A DNA stretch of 64,000 bases from GCA-002727735 sp036159515 (GCA_036159515.1 JAYYEV010000081.1:1-64000), one strand, 5' to 3'; shown: positions 53,905-62,720, counted from the first letter of the stretch. The notes: generated by a model not told the origin, from the sequence alone. Numbers and translations: made by a program.

Positions 53905-54558
53905 ATGACGAGATATCTATTTTTATTCAAATTTATCCTTTACTGGACGTGTTCTATTTACGTTCAAAACAATATTAATTCAATCTATTTTGAATACCCT
54001 GAAAGTAATGATTTTACAACTCTAAAGACACTTCCAGCAAAATTTTATGGGGATTTTTTTAAGCTTCAAGATTCATTACTGATTTTGAGGATCGACTCTA
54101 ACCTTATTTCCATAAATCACAATGTAGTTTTTCCAATTCCCAAAGGAGATATGAAACGTCTTCAAACGTACATAAAAGAAGACAGCATTTACGGTATAAA
54201 ATCCAATAAAGGTCTACCTTTTAAATCTATAAATGACACCATCTATGCGCTTTTAAGTCAACAGTACCCTATTTACAAAAATGATTCTTTATCATCTTCT
54301 TTTATTTTTGAAGGTCAAGTTTTTTTGTTTAGTAATACTACAGATTCCCTACATTCGGTAATCAAATTAAGTATACATAAAGACACACTTTTTCTCGTTG
54401 AGAGTGATCCTTCGATTTTTAGTTCCTCTATCACTTCTAATGTTCACCTCATTAATCACTTGAGACCTTATTATTTACTCCCAGAAAATGAAAATAAATG
54501 GAAAACTTTTATAAAAAATAAAGGGTTTAATGATACTACACTTTATCTTAAAAAATGA
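53905..54558 (+). CDS. Hypothetical exported protein
   Basis: A 217-residue protein of unknown function. It begins with a hydrophobic N terminus (LFLFKFILYWTCSIYVQ) that may be a signal peptide, and continues with mixed alpha/beta sequence without a recognisable motif. It has no T9SS tail and no lipobox at the usual place. It overlaps the following small gene by four bases (ATGA), so the two are co-translated. It is divergent from recJ with only about 50 bp between. Confidence 0.5.
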   Translation: MTRYLFLFKFILYWTCSIYVQNNINSIYFEYPESNDFTTLKTLPAKFYGDFFKLQDSLLILRIDSNLISINHNVVFPIPKGDMKRLQTYIKEDSIYGIKSNKGLPFKSINDTIYALLSQQYPIYKNDSLSSSFIFEGQVFLFSNTTDSLHSVIKLSIHKDTLFLVESDPSIFSSSITSNVHLINHLRPYYLLPENENKWKTFIKNKGFNDTTLYLKK

Positions 54559-54794
54559 AAAATCCATCTGAAGAATTAGAAATATTAAAGGAAAGATTTC
54601 AGCAAATTCAAGACGAATTAATTCAAAATCTGTTAGGTTGTATTCATGTTTATGAATTAGAGGAAGACATCTATCAAAAAATGATCACACTGATTAATCA
54701 ATATACCAAAAGTGCATTCAGAATCACGAAAGCAATCGAAGCACAAGAAATCATTGAGTTAGTTTTAGTAAATGGCATAAAGAATAAACAATAA
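54555..54794 (+). CDS. Hypothetical small helical protein
   Basis: A 79-residue, mostly helical, acidic protein (MKNPSEELEILKERFQQIQD...), with heptad-like Leu/Ile spacing that suggests a short coiled coil. It has no signal peptide or membrane segment. The ATGA overlap with the upstream unknown and the coding-like composition support a real gene. No family recognised. Confidence 0.5.
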   Translation: MKNPSEELEILKERFQQIQDELIQNLLGCIHVYELEEDIYQKMITLINQYTKSAFRITKAIEAQEIIELVLVNGIKNKQ

Positions 54795-54830
54795 TTGAGA
54801 TCAAAGTAAAATTTGTTTTTATTTGAGCCC

Positions 54831-55460
54831 ATGGATATTGTTGATTACTACAATTGGAGGTACGCAACTAAGAAATTTAATTCAAAAAAGAAAGTTGCAC
54901 CATCTGATCTTGAGCTTATAAAAGAAGCTGTCAGGCTAGCTCCATCGTCCTATGGATTACAATTATTTAAGGTTATCATCATTGAAAATCAAGAGTTAAA
55001 AAAGAAATTGGTCCATTCTTCTTACAATCAAAATCAAATCATCGATTGTTCTCATCTTTTCGTTTTTTGTAATTACACTAAAGTGTTAGAAAAAGACATT
55101 GATCTTTTTATCAATACGAAATCTAAGGTCAATAAACATCCGGTCAATGAGCTGCAGGGATATGGGTCATTTTTAAAAAATAATTTGCTTAAAAAAGAGC
55201 CTGAAGAAACAAGTATTTGGACTACAAATCAAGTTTATATAGCTCTTGCACACTTGATGACAGCATGTGCCACCCTACAAATTGATTCATGTCCTATTGA
55301 GGGGTTTAAAGCCGAAGACTATAATGCTATTTTAGATCTAAACAACAGGCACATGAATGCGGCTGTTATTGCTGCGGTTGGATATAGATCAGATTCAGAT
55401 TTAACTCAAGAGCAAAAGAAAGTAAGGAAATCATCATCTTTACTTTTCGAAACAATTTAA
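54831..55460 (+). CDS. NAD(P)H-dependent nitroreductase-family oxidoreductase
   Basis: A 209-residue FMN enzyme of the nitroreductase family (NfsB/dihydropteridine-reductase-like). The N-terminal YYNWRYATKKFNSKKK holds the FMN-phosphate Arg and Lys positions, APSSYGLQLFKVIII is the FMN-binding loop, and CPIEGFKAEDYNAIL is the typical C-terminal segment. ATG 54831 (MDIVDYYN) is preferred to an in-frame TTG six codons earlier. The natural substrate is not predictable. It lies seven bases before the EamA transporter gene. Confidence 0.88.
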   Translation: MDIVDYYNWRYATKKFNSKKKVAPSDLELIKEAVRLAPSSYGLQLFKVIIIENQELKKKLVHSSYNQNQIIDCSHLFVFCNYTKVLEKDIDLFINTKSKVNKHPVNELQGYGSFLKNNLLKKEPEETSIWTTNQVYIALAHLMTACATLQIDSCPIEGFKAEDYNAILDLNNRHMNAAVIAAVGYRSDSDLTQEQKKVRKSSSLLFETI

Positions 55461-55467
55461 TGATCCT

Positions 55468-56364
55468 GTGATTGATCTTTCTAAGAGAATAAATCAAGTG
55501 TTAATTCTTGTGATTCTAGCCATTATCTGGGGCAGCTCATTTATTTTAATGAAAAAAGGTCTTAGAAGCTTCACCGCTTTTGAAATAACACTCTACAGAA
55601 TTCTCGTTGTTTTTGTTGTATTTATTCCGTTTTGTCTGAAGAAATTTATTTCATTGAGCAAAAAAGACTTTTTCATAATTTCTATAACTGGAATTGTTGG
55701 TAGTGCTATTCCCTATTTTTTGTTCATAAAAGCACAAACTTTTATTGACAGTTCATTAAACGGAATTTTAAATTCAATAACCCCTCTATTTACTATTTTA
55801 TTTGGAACACTTCTTTTTAATCAAAAATTTACATTTAAAACCGTCATTGGTGTTATTACAGGGCTAGTTGGTGCAATAGGATTAATCGTTACCGCAAATG
55901 GTGGTGACTTAAGCCTTAATACACTAATATATTCCCTTCTTCCTTTAGCCGGATCGGCATGTTACGCACTTAATTTAAATATTATTAAAGTTTATTTAAG
56001 CCACATTAGTGCGGTTTTAATCACAGGTGTTTCTTTTTTCATTATTGGACCCATATCTGCAATATTATTGGGATTCAAAACAGAGTTTTTCAGTCATATC
56101 ATAAACAACGATTCTAACCAAATTAATTTTATTTATATCACCTTGTTGGGAGTTATAGGGACTGGATTTGCAGTATGGCTCTTCAACTTATTAATTAAAG
56201 AAACTTCATCTGTATTTGCTTCTTCTGTTACCTATTTAATTCCAATTGTTGCCATAATTTGGGGAATAATTGATGGGGAAGATTTTTCTCTTTTAGAAGG
56301 AGTTTTCTGCTTTGTTATTTTTACGGGAGTCTATCTAATAAGGCAAAATCCTCAAAAAACTTAA
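55468..56364 (+). CDS. EamA-family (DMT superfamily) transporter
   Basis: A 298-residue protein with ten transmembrane helices in two five-helix EamA repeats. The first begins LAIIWGSSFILMKKGLRSF, a typical EamA start, and the second begins around LLPLAGSACYALNLNIIK. DMT proteins export amino acids, drugs or other metabolites; the substrate is unknown. The start is GTG at 55468, seven bases after the nitroreductase. Its stop shares TTAA with the convergent 7-TM gene. Confidence 0.88.
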   Translation: MIDLSKRINQVLILVILAIIWGSSFILMKKGLRSFTAFEITLYRILVVFVVFIPFCLKKFISLSKKDFFIISITGIVGSAIPYFLFIKAQTFIDSSLNGILNSITPLFTILFGTLLFNQKFTFKTVIGVITGLVGAIGLIVTANGGDLSLNTLIYSLLPLAGSACYALNLNIIKVYLSHISAVLITGVSFFIIGPISAILLGFKTEFFSHIINNDSNQINFIYITLLGVIGTGFAVWLFNLLIKETSSVFASSVTYLIPIVAIIWGIIDGEDFSLLEGVFCFVIFTGVYLIRQNPQKT

Positions 56365-57053
56365 CTTTCTTTTTTAATACTCAACCTAACAGCTCCAATA
56401 ACCACAAAACTTGTGATTATAGACATTAGTGTATGGCTAATATCGTGGTAATTAAACCATCTACTATAGCTCCACTTTAAATTAAACATGAATGCGGTAA
56501 ATATGGCTAAGAAAATAGCTAGTAAAAGCCATAAATTGCCTTTTGATTTTGTCTTACTGTATACATACATATTCAATGGAAATGCAAAACCCAAAAGCAT
56601 GACCGCCAAGGCTATTTGATTTAAAGTAAAATTGACTGTTGTAACAACAAAAAATAAGTAGATCACACATTGGATATATAAACTATATCGAATGATATTA
56701 AACCACTTTTTAGAAATTAAATTTTTGGCAGAAAACAATGAAGCTAAACATAAAAACAATTGAGCAAGTAGGCTAGTTGACCATCCTATTACTTTTAAGT
56801 TAGGATGAATATGCGTTTTTAATGCGTGTCCAAATAAAGCAGAAGATAGCATACCTAAGGAGAAAAAAAGAAAATATAACCTAAAATAGGGGTGAAGTAA
56901 AGTTCTTTGATTAGGTGTTATCCTTTTAAGGATAAAAAACCCTACCAAACTAACCAATGCAACCAATAAATCTGTTGAAGAAGTGATCGGTTCCGCAATT
57001 TCAAATTCTCCAATCCAAATAGATGGATTTAATATAGAAGTATTTGAATCCAA
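56361..57053 (-). CDS. Seven-TM membrane protein, possibly CREST-like hydrolase
   Basis: A 230-residue protein with about seven transmembrane helices. It begins GEFEIAEPITSSTDLLVALVSL, has a His-rich turn (FGHALKTHIHPN, about 76-87), and ends with an H-x3-H motif in NYHDISHTLMS. Conserved Glu/Asp near TM1 and H-x3-H in the last helix recall the CREST superfamily of membrane hydrolases (alkaline ceramidases, PAQR, Per1), but this rests on motif spacing only. The start is TTG. It follows the AGMO-like hydroxylase gene by 13 bases on the same strand, so both may act on membrane lipids. Confidence 0.6.
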   Translation of the reverse strand: MDSNTSILNPSIWIGEFEIAEPITSSTDLLVALVSLVGFFILKRITPNQRTLLHPYFRLYFLFFSLGMLSSALFGHALKTHIHPNLKVIGWSTSLLAQLFLCLASLFSAKNLISKKWFNIIRYSLYIQCVIYLFFVVTTVNFTLNQIALAVMLLGFAFPLNMYVYSKTKSKGNLWLLLAIFLAIFTAFMFNLKWSYSRWFNYHDISHTLMSIITSFVVIGAVRLSIKKES

Positions 57054-57066
57054 ACTAAATTGTGAT

Positions 57067-58341
57067 TTAATTGATCTCTAGATAAAGTTTCTCCTCTTTT
57101 TTGGACTTGCCAATGATAATCAATGTCCAAACAGATAAAAAGATCATGTAAGGAGTACATAATCCTAGTATAATACTTATTCCAGGTGATTTCACAAAAC
57201 CAAAAAAGATAATAATGGGTAATAAAAAATGTCGTGAAAGTTCTAGATAGAATGCATTTTTTTTATGATTTAAAATACTAGAATGTACTAAAACTGAATA
57301 AAGCACCACAAATAATAATGCTAAAATCATCGGATTCAGTATAAGATCAAAAAATGTAAGATTTGCACCTAAATTAGATTTTATACTCATTAGTGCTACA
57401 AAAGCTAAAAGGGTGGGAATAGTGCTAAAAACAGTATACCATTTTATGCTCTTGGAGATAGGAAAAACAGGTTTTTCTCTAATCCCATTTTCGTTAGTCA
57501 AATAGACAGGATCAAAGTGATTTACATTTTTAGGCGTCCATCGAGGACCCATAAAAAATATGATGAATTTATCTTTTATTTTGTCTGCTTCTTTAGCTCT
57601 TTTAATCAGATTTCCCCAATATGAAAAGGTAGCATTATAAGCACTTAAATTAACAAAACCCGATGTAATGCCATAATCAGGTTCTTCTTCTTCTGCTTTA
57701 AAAGTCCCAAATATTCGATCCCAAAAAATAAATATATGAGCATAATTCTTATCCATATATTTTTCATTTCTCCCATGATGAACTCTGTGATGAGAAGGTG
57801 TAGTTAAAAAATATTCTAAAATTCCAAGTTTTCCTATCACTCTTGAGTGAGTAAATAATTGATAAACTCCTAAAATGATAGATGTAGTTACAATAGTAAA
57901 TACATCAAATCCAGCAAAGGCCATCCAAACAAAAAATAAGGCCCTAAAAACTACTGCAAAAAAAGATACTCTAAAAACAGTAGTGATATTCAATTCTTCA
58001 CTTTGATGATGCACAATATGAGCAGCCCAAAGGAAATTAATCTGATGACTTAAACGATGGAACCAATAAGCTATAAAATCTGTCACTACCAAACCCAAAC
58101 ACCAAGTGGTAAATGAAAAAGGTATTTTTACTATTGCATAGTGATGATAAATGTGATCAAATAAAAATAAAATTAAAACTGAAAAAACGAGGTCAAACAC
58201 CCTCTCTAGAACACCACAATATAGATTCGTAAAACTATCCGAAAAATTATAAATACTAATCTTTTTCTTTTTAGCAATGACAACCTCAATAATTAGTAGT
58301 GAGATAATTAAAAACGCTATAGTACCTATCAACCAATACAT
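57067..58341 (-). CDS. Fatty acid hydroxylase family, alkylglycerol-monooxygenase-like
   Basis: A 424-residue di-iron membrane hydroxylase. The three His boxes are HRLSH (95-99), HIVHH (108-112) and HHRVHH (184-189). The stretch TPSHHRVHHGRNEKYMDKNY followed by WDRIFGTF closely resembles animal alkylglycerol monooxygenase (AGMO/TMEM195), and the length (about 420-445) with extra C-terminal helices (about 300-410) also fits better than 250-300-residue sterol desaturases. AGMO cleaves ether lipids using tetrahydrobiopterin. The bacterial substrate is unknown. It is the upstream partner of a 7-TM protein. Confidence 0.88.
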   Translation of the reverse strand: MYWLIGTIAFLIISLLIIEVVIAKKKKISIYNFSDSFTNLYCGVLERVFDLVFSVLILFLFDHIYHHYAIVKIPFSFTTWCLGLVVTDFIAYWFHRLSHQINFLWAAHIVHHQSEELNITTVFRVSFFAVVFRALFFVWMAFAGFDVFTIVTTSIILGVYQLFTHSRVIGKLGILEYFLTTPSHHRVHHGRNEKYMDKNYAHIFIFWDRIFGTFKAEEEEPDYGITSGFVNLSAYNATFSYWGNLIKRAKEADKIKDKFIIFFMGPRWTPKNVNHFDPVYLTNENGIREKPVFPISKSIKWYTVFSTIPTLLAFVALMSIKSNLGANLTFFDLILNPMILALLFVVLYSVLVHSSILNHKKNAFYLELSRHFLLPIIIFFGFVKSPGISIILGLCTPYMIFLSVWTLIIIGKSKKEEKLYLEIN

Positions 58342-58390
58342 ATCTTCATTAAACCTATTTTAAATTTAACTTAATGTTCATAAAATCAAT

Positions 58391-59611
58391 TTAAAATGTT
58401 TTAAAAAAATTAACTACTAAATTCATTAATTGTTCTGTCTTGGTTAACATAAGTGTTTCTGATCGATCTAATGGGTCATGATAATGGGCAACTCCACCAA
58501 GTGTGTATACAAATATTGACGGAACCAAATGTTGGCCAAACCAATAATGATCAGAATTCGGAGATTGGCCTCTTAACTTCACCTTTTTAAATAAGTGTTG
58601 TTTTTCATTAATCCTAGTTATTCTTTTGATATATTTCTGTTGATTTTTCGCGTTTACAATCGCTATTCCATCTTCTCCAGTACCTACTAAATCCAGATTT
58701 AATAAAAATTTAATTTTTTTTAAATCTAAAATGGGATTGTCTACAAAATATTTTGACCCTAGAAGACCTATCTCTTCTGCTCCAAAACAAATTAACACCA
58801 CCGAATATTTATTTTTATTTATACTGTAATATTTAGCTAAATTTAATAATAAGCTAACCCCGCTAGCATTATCATTTGCACCTGGAAATAGTGTGGATCC
58901 CATCATGCCTAAATGATCATAATGCGCAGTAATAACTAATGATTTTTTTCTTCTACCTTGAATTCTACCAATAATATTTTGAGTAGTAAGATTTGACCTA
59001 AATTCATTTTCAATATTTAAAAAAACTTCACTACACCCCCCTATTTTTTTATTAGTTTGAATAATTGGATATTTATATTCTTGATTTGATACTGACCAGG
59101 TTAGTTTATCTTTTGAATACCAAATAACAGGTCCCACATTTGCCAATGATAATTTTAACTGATTGTAATAACTCAATGTATCTACATCATTGATATCAGA
59201 AACATCCAAATAGAAAACTCCTTTATCTTCAAATACTTCTGTAATTTGATCTCCATAATGGTATGGTAGAAGCTTAAAATTTCCCACTGATGACCCTGAT
59301 GCAGGGTGAACTATAAAATCAAATCCTGGTTTTAAATTACTATCACAAAACTGAACAACACATTCTTTAGGGAAGGTATTTACGTTTACAGAGTAAAATT
59401 GCTCGTAAGTTCCATTAATAGGTTTTAGTCCTAAATTTTCAAATTCTTCTTTGATAAATTTGGCTACGTGTTTATGGCCTTCATTCACATAACCTCTACC
59501 AAAAAACGAAGGTGAAGTAAGTGTATCTACGTAATATTTAAATTGATTTTTCTGAGCGCCTATTAAAGTTGGCAATACAACTAGACAATAGAAAAAAAAC
59601 TTTTTGATCAT
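58391..59611 (-). CDS. M28-family metallopeptidase, secreted
   Basis: A 406-residue exported aminopeptidase-type enzyme. The start is placed at ATG 59611 (MIKKFFFYCLVVLPTLIGAQ), which gives a signal peptide; an open frame 25 codons longer would overlap the upstream gene. The two-zinc site is visible: His and Asp in ITAHYDHLG and GANDNASG, the catalytic Glu pair in CFGAEEIGLLGS, Asp in NLDLVGTG, and the last His in LGGVAHYHDPLD. There is no T9SS tail. It lies 11 bases after the coiled-coil gene on the same strand. Confidence 0.87.
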   Translation of the reverse strand: MIKKFFFYCLVVLPTLIGAQKNQFKYYVDTLTSPSFFGRGYVNEGHKHVAKFIKEEFENLGLKPINGTYEQFYSVNVNTFPKECVVQFCDSNLKPGFDFIVHPASGSSVGNFKLLPYHYGDQITEVFEDKGVFYLDVSDINDVDTLSYYNQLKLSLANVGPVIWYSKDKLTWSVSNQEYKYPIIQTNKKIGGCSEVFLNIENEFRSNLTTQNIIGRIQGRRKKSLVITAHYDHLGMMGSTLFPGANDNASGVSLLLNLAKYYSINKNKYSVVLICFGAEEIGLLGSKYFVDNPILDLKKIKFLLNLDLVGTGEDGIAIVNAKNQQKYIKRITRINEKQHLFKKVKLRGQSPNSDHYWFGQHLVPSIFVYTLGGVAHYHDPLDRSETLMLTKTEQLMNLVVNFFKTF

Positions 59612-59622
59612 GAGATCATAAA

Positions 59623-60231
59623 TTAATGATATCTTCTTTCGATCAACTTGATAAATTTCTTTACCATAGTCGATTTTAAATTCCAATCAAAAGTTTTAGC
59701 AAGATCGTTTTTGAAAAAGGTAAGCGCTTCTTCTTTTGAAGAACAGTTATTTAATCGATTTATAGTTTTTTCAAAAAGGGATGCGTCTCCATTAAATAAA
59801 TTTTGTGTCAAAAGGAACCTCTCATTGAGCCCTATCTCCTTAGTTAAGTCGAGAATTTTTTGTTCACCAAACTGGTCTGCAAGGGTTGTTTGTGATTGAG
59901 ACAGTATTTCGTTAACACTTCTTTTTTCTTCATCTATTTTTTTCTTTTGTTTGGTTTCTTCTGCCTTATTTTCTATAATTTCTTCAAATTCTTCAATTTC
60001 AATGGCATCAATTAAGTTAGTTTGATTTTTCTCCGCTGTACCAAGTTCATCATTTATTTCTTGATTGAAATTCTCTGACGCATGATACTTAAGAATAATT
60101 AATTCCTCCTGCAGTGAATAACAAATAGAAATAACTCCTTGAATATCAGATTCATTTTGCTTTAGGCTAGCAATTTTTTGGGTTAATTCTTGCAGAATTA
60201 AATCGATTTTTTTTGTATCAATCTCTTCCAT
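59623..60231 (-). CDS. Conserved-looking coiled-coil protein of unknown function
   Basis: A 202-residue cytoplasmic protein. About 1-60 is helical, 60-115 is a Glu/Lys-rich linker, and 125-202 forms a compact domain with IGLNERFLLTQNLFNGDASL and a Leu/Asn-rich helix. The terminal domain looks conserved and resembles a short segment I associate with hypothetical proteins of this phylum, but no function is known to me. ATG 60231 is preferred to GTG 60240. It is divergent from murF-alr. Confidence 0.6.
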   Translation of the reverse strand: MEEIDTKKIDLILQELTQKIASLKQNESDIQGVISICYSLQEELIILKYHASENFNQEINDELGTAEKNQTNLIDAIEIEEFEEIIENKAEETKQKKKIDEEKRSVNEILSQSQTTLADQFGEQKILDLTKEIGLNERFLLTQNLFNGDASLFEKTINRLNNCSSKEEALTFFKNDLAKTFDWNLKSTMVKKFIKLIERRYH

Positions 60232-60338
60232 ATTTAACACTTATCTTTGCAAGATTGATTTTTTTTGAAAACCAATTACATTGTTAAAGTTGTATTTTTC
60301 AACATAACATTTTGATTTATTTTCACGTTACAGTTCTA

Positions 60339-60346
60339 TAAATTTG
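60339..60346 (+). promoter_or_regulatory. Candidate -7 box of murF-alr, four bases from the start codon
   Basis: TAAATTTG matches TAnnTTTG and ends four bases before the TTG start of murF-alr, which implies a nearly leaderless mRNA. A TTTG at 60311-60314 is 24 bp upstream, longer than the ideal spacing. Confidence 0.38.
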
Positions 60347-60350
60347 GCCA

Positions 60351-62720
60351 TTGCATATCAATAGTTCATATTCCATTACAGAAATTTCCCAAATCGTGGG
60401 AGGTAAATATGAAGGGAATGTAAATTTCAAAGTGGCTAGTATATGTTTTGATTCAAGATTAATTTTTAATGAAACTAATGGGCTTTTTGTAGCTATTAAA
60501 ACAACCAAAAATGATGGTCATAAGTTCATTAAAGAAGCATATGAAAAAGGAATAAGGTGTTTTATTACTGAGAGGCCTCCTAAAAACAAAGAAAAAGATG
60601 CATCATATATCATTGTAAAAAACAGTATTTTATCCATCCAAAAATGGGCTAAACATCACAGAGAAAAATTTAACATCCCCATATTAGCTATTTCTGGAAG
60701 TTATGGAAAAACCATCGTTAAGGAATGGATTTTTCATTTTGCAAGATCAGAATATAATGTAATTAGAAGCCCAAAAAGCTACAACTCTAAACTTGGTGTT
60801 GCATTATCTGTTTTAATGCTTACTGATGAACATGACTTAGGAATTTTTGAGCTAGGCATTTCAGAACCTGGGGAGATGGATGTACTCAAATCAATAACAC
60901 AACCTACTCACGTCATTATTACTAATGTATCAACTGCCCATATCGAAAATTTTGAAAATAAATCACAACTCAAAGAAGAGAAGGAGAAATTAATAGTTAA
61001 AAATAATACGATTTACTATAAAGAAGGAGATATTCCAGCTTGGCAGAAAAAAATCGTGAAAGAAGGTCAGCAAATCACCATTGATTTAAATGGCAAAAAA
61101 AGAACTTTCACTATTCCATTTAAAGATGAAATTTCAGCCTACAATTTTGCTCACTGCGTAGCTTTCTTAGATCTAATTCATATTAAAGAAGAAATTATTT
61201 TAAAATTAAGCCCTTCTCTTCCCAAAATTTCCTCTAGGCTGGAAAAAAAGGGCGGAATTAATAATTCTACATTGATAAATGACACATATAGTCATGATCA
61301 CTCTTCTATTTTTCATGGTCTTGAAACACTTAAAGCTGAGTCAGGGAAAGGTCATAGTACATTCATTTATGTAAATGATCAACATATTAAAATTAAAGAG
61401 AGTGACGAAATTATGAATTGGGTAAAGAAATATGAAATATCACAATTCATAGCTATAGGAGCTAATTTAAAAGACATTAAATCACAGTTAAGACCAAATG
61501 ACTTTCTTTTCAATAACTTACATGAATTTAATGCCTCCTTTGATAACCTAAATATATACGATCATCATATCTTGTTGAAGGGAAATAACAAATTGACCAC
61601 CCAAAAAATTAATGAAAAGATTGAGGCCAAAAAACACGAAACTGTTCTTGAAATTAACCTCAATCATGTAGAGAGTAATTATACATTTTATAAAAATTTA
61701 ATTTCAAAGAATACCAAAACTCTAGCCATGATAAAGGCAGCAGGGTATGGTGCAGGGTTAATTGAAATTGGGAAAAAATTAGAGTTTTGTAATATTGATT
61801 ACTTGGGTGTTGCCTACGTCGATGAAGGGGTTGAATTAAGAAAAAACGGAATAGCGAAACCCATCTTGGTTATGAACCCAAGTGTAGCTTCATTTAATGC
61901 ACTTATAAACCATAATTTAACACCTGCCATGCATGATTTAAATCAATTGAACTCATTTACAGGAAAGTTGATTGATTTAAATGTAAATGCTTATCCGGTG
62001 CATTTAAAATTAAACTCTGGTATGAACCGATTGGGGTTTTCAGAATGGGAAATAGATTCTCTTATTGCCTTTTTAAAAAGCCAACCTGAAATTAAAGTAG
62101 AAGGTATTTTCAGTCATCTGTTTGCTAGTGATAATGAGGAAGGGGAAAGTCAAACCTTAGATCAAATACAAAATTTCAAATTAAATTGTGAAAGAATTGA
62201 AGAGGGTTTAAGAATTAACACCATCAAGCACATCTTAAATACGGCAGGGATTGAGCGATACGGTGATCATCAATTCAATATGGTGAGACTCGGGATAGGA
62301 CTCTATGGAATTTCTTCCAACTATGATCTAAAGCCTATTGCCACTCTTACTTCAACAGTTTCTAAAATAAGAGAAATTGAAGCTGAAGAATTTATTGGTT
62401 ATGGGTTAACAAATGTGACTAAGAAAAAAACAAAAATTGCTATTATTCCTCTAGGCTATGCTGATGGTTATGCAAGAGTTCTTGGGAATGGGAAAGGGAA
62501 TATGATGATCAATAATAAACTTATTCCTACTGTAGGTAATATTTGCATGGATATGACTTTTCTAGATGTTACTAATCTAAATATTAAAGAAGGTGATCGA
62601 GTTGAGGTTTTTGGGCCCAATAGAAAAATAGAAGATTTAGCAAAAGAAGCAAACACCATCCCGTATGAAATATTGAGCTGTATTTCTCAGCGTGTAGTGA
62701 GGGTATATGAAAAAGACTAA
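60351..62720 (+). CDS. Bifunctional MurF ligase / alanine racemase
   Basis: A 789-residue fusion. The N-terminal MurF part (about 1-425) adds D-Ala-D-Ala to UDP-MurNAc-tripeptide. Its ATP loop is ISGSYGKTIVKEW (about 112-124), followed by IFELGISEPGEMDVL and TNVSTAHIENF. The C-terminal alanine racemase (about 429-789) supplies D-Ala: PLP Lys in AMIKAAGYGAG (about 461), RLGIGLYGI, and the second-face segment IPLGYADGYARVLGN with VGNICMDMTFLDVT. The fusion couples D-Ala supply to cell-wall assembly and is common in Bacteroidota. The start is TTG. Its TAA overlaps the next ATG (TAATG). Confidence 0.94.
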   Translation: MHINSSYSITEISQIVGGKYEGNVNFKVASICFDSRLIFNETNGLFVAIKTTKNDGHKFIKEAYEKGIRCFITERPPKNKEKDASYIIVKNSILSIQKWAKHHREKFNIPILAISGSYGKTIVKEWIFHFARSEYNVIRSPKSYNSKLGVALSVLMLTDEHDLGIFELGISEPGEMDVLKSITQPTHVIITNVSTAHIENFENKSQLKEEKEKLIVKNNTIYYKEGDIPAWQKKIVKEGQQITIDLNGKKRTFTIPFKDEISAYNFAHCVAFLDLIHIKEEIILKLSPSLPKISSRLEKKGGINNSTLINDTYSHDHSSIFHGLETLKAESGKGHSTFIYVNDQHIKIKESDEIMNWVKKYEISQFIAIGANLKDIKSQLRPNDFLFNNLHEFNASFDNLNIYDHHILLKGNNKLTTQKINEKIEAKKHETVLEINLNHVESNYTFYKNLISKNTKTLAMIKAAGYGAGLIEIGKKLEFCNIDYLGVAYVDEGVELRKNGIAKPILVMNPSVASFNALINHNLTPAMHDLNQLNSFTGKLIDLNVNAYPVHLKLNSGMNRLGFSEWEIDSLIAFLKSQPEIKVEGIFSHLFASDNEEGESQTLDQIQNFKLNCERIEEGLRINTIKHILNTAGIERYGDHQFNMVRLGIGLYGISSNYDLKPIATLTSTVSKIREIEAEEFIGYGLTNVTKKKTKIAIIPLGYADGYARVLGNGKGNMMINNKLIPTVGNICMDMTFLDVTNLNIKEGDRVEVFGPNRKIEDLAKEANTIPYEILSCISQRVVRVYEKD

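Noticed and set aside
53901..53910. Upstream ATG at 53901 for the exported unknown
   Set aside because: It is out of frame with the coding region; the ATG at 53905 fits.
60351..62720. MurF-alanine racemase gene fusion
   Set aside because: Striking, but this fusion is well known and widespread in Bacteroidota, so it is not novel.
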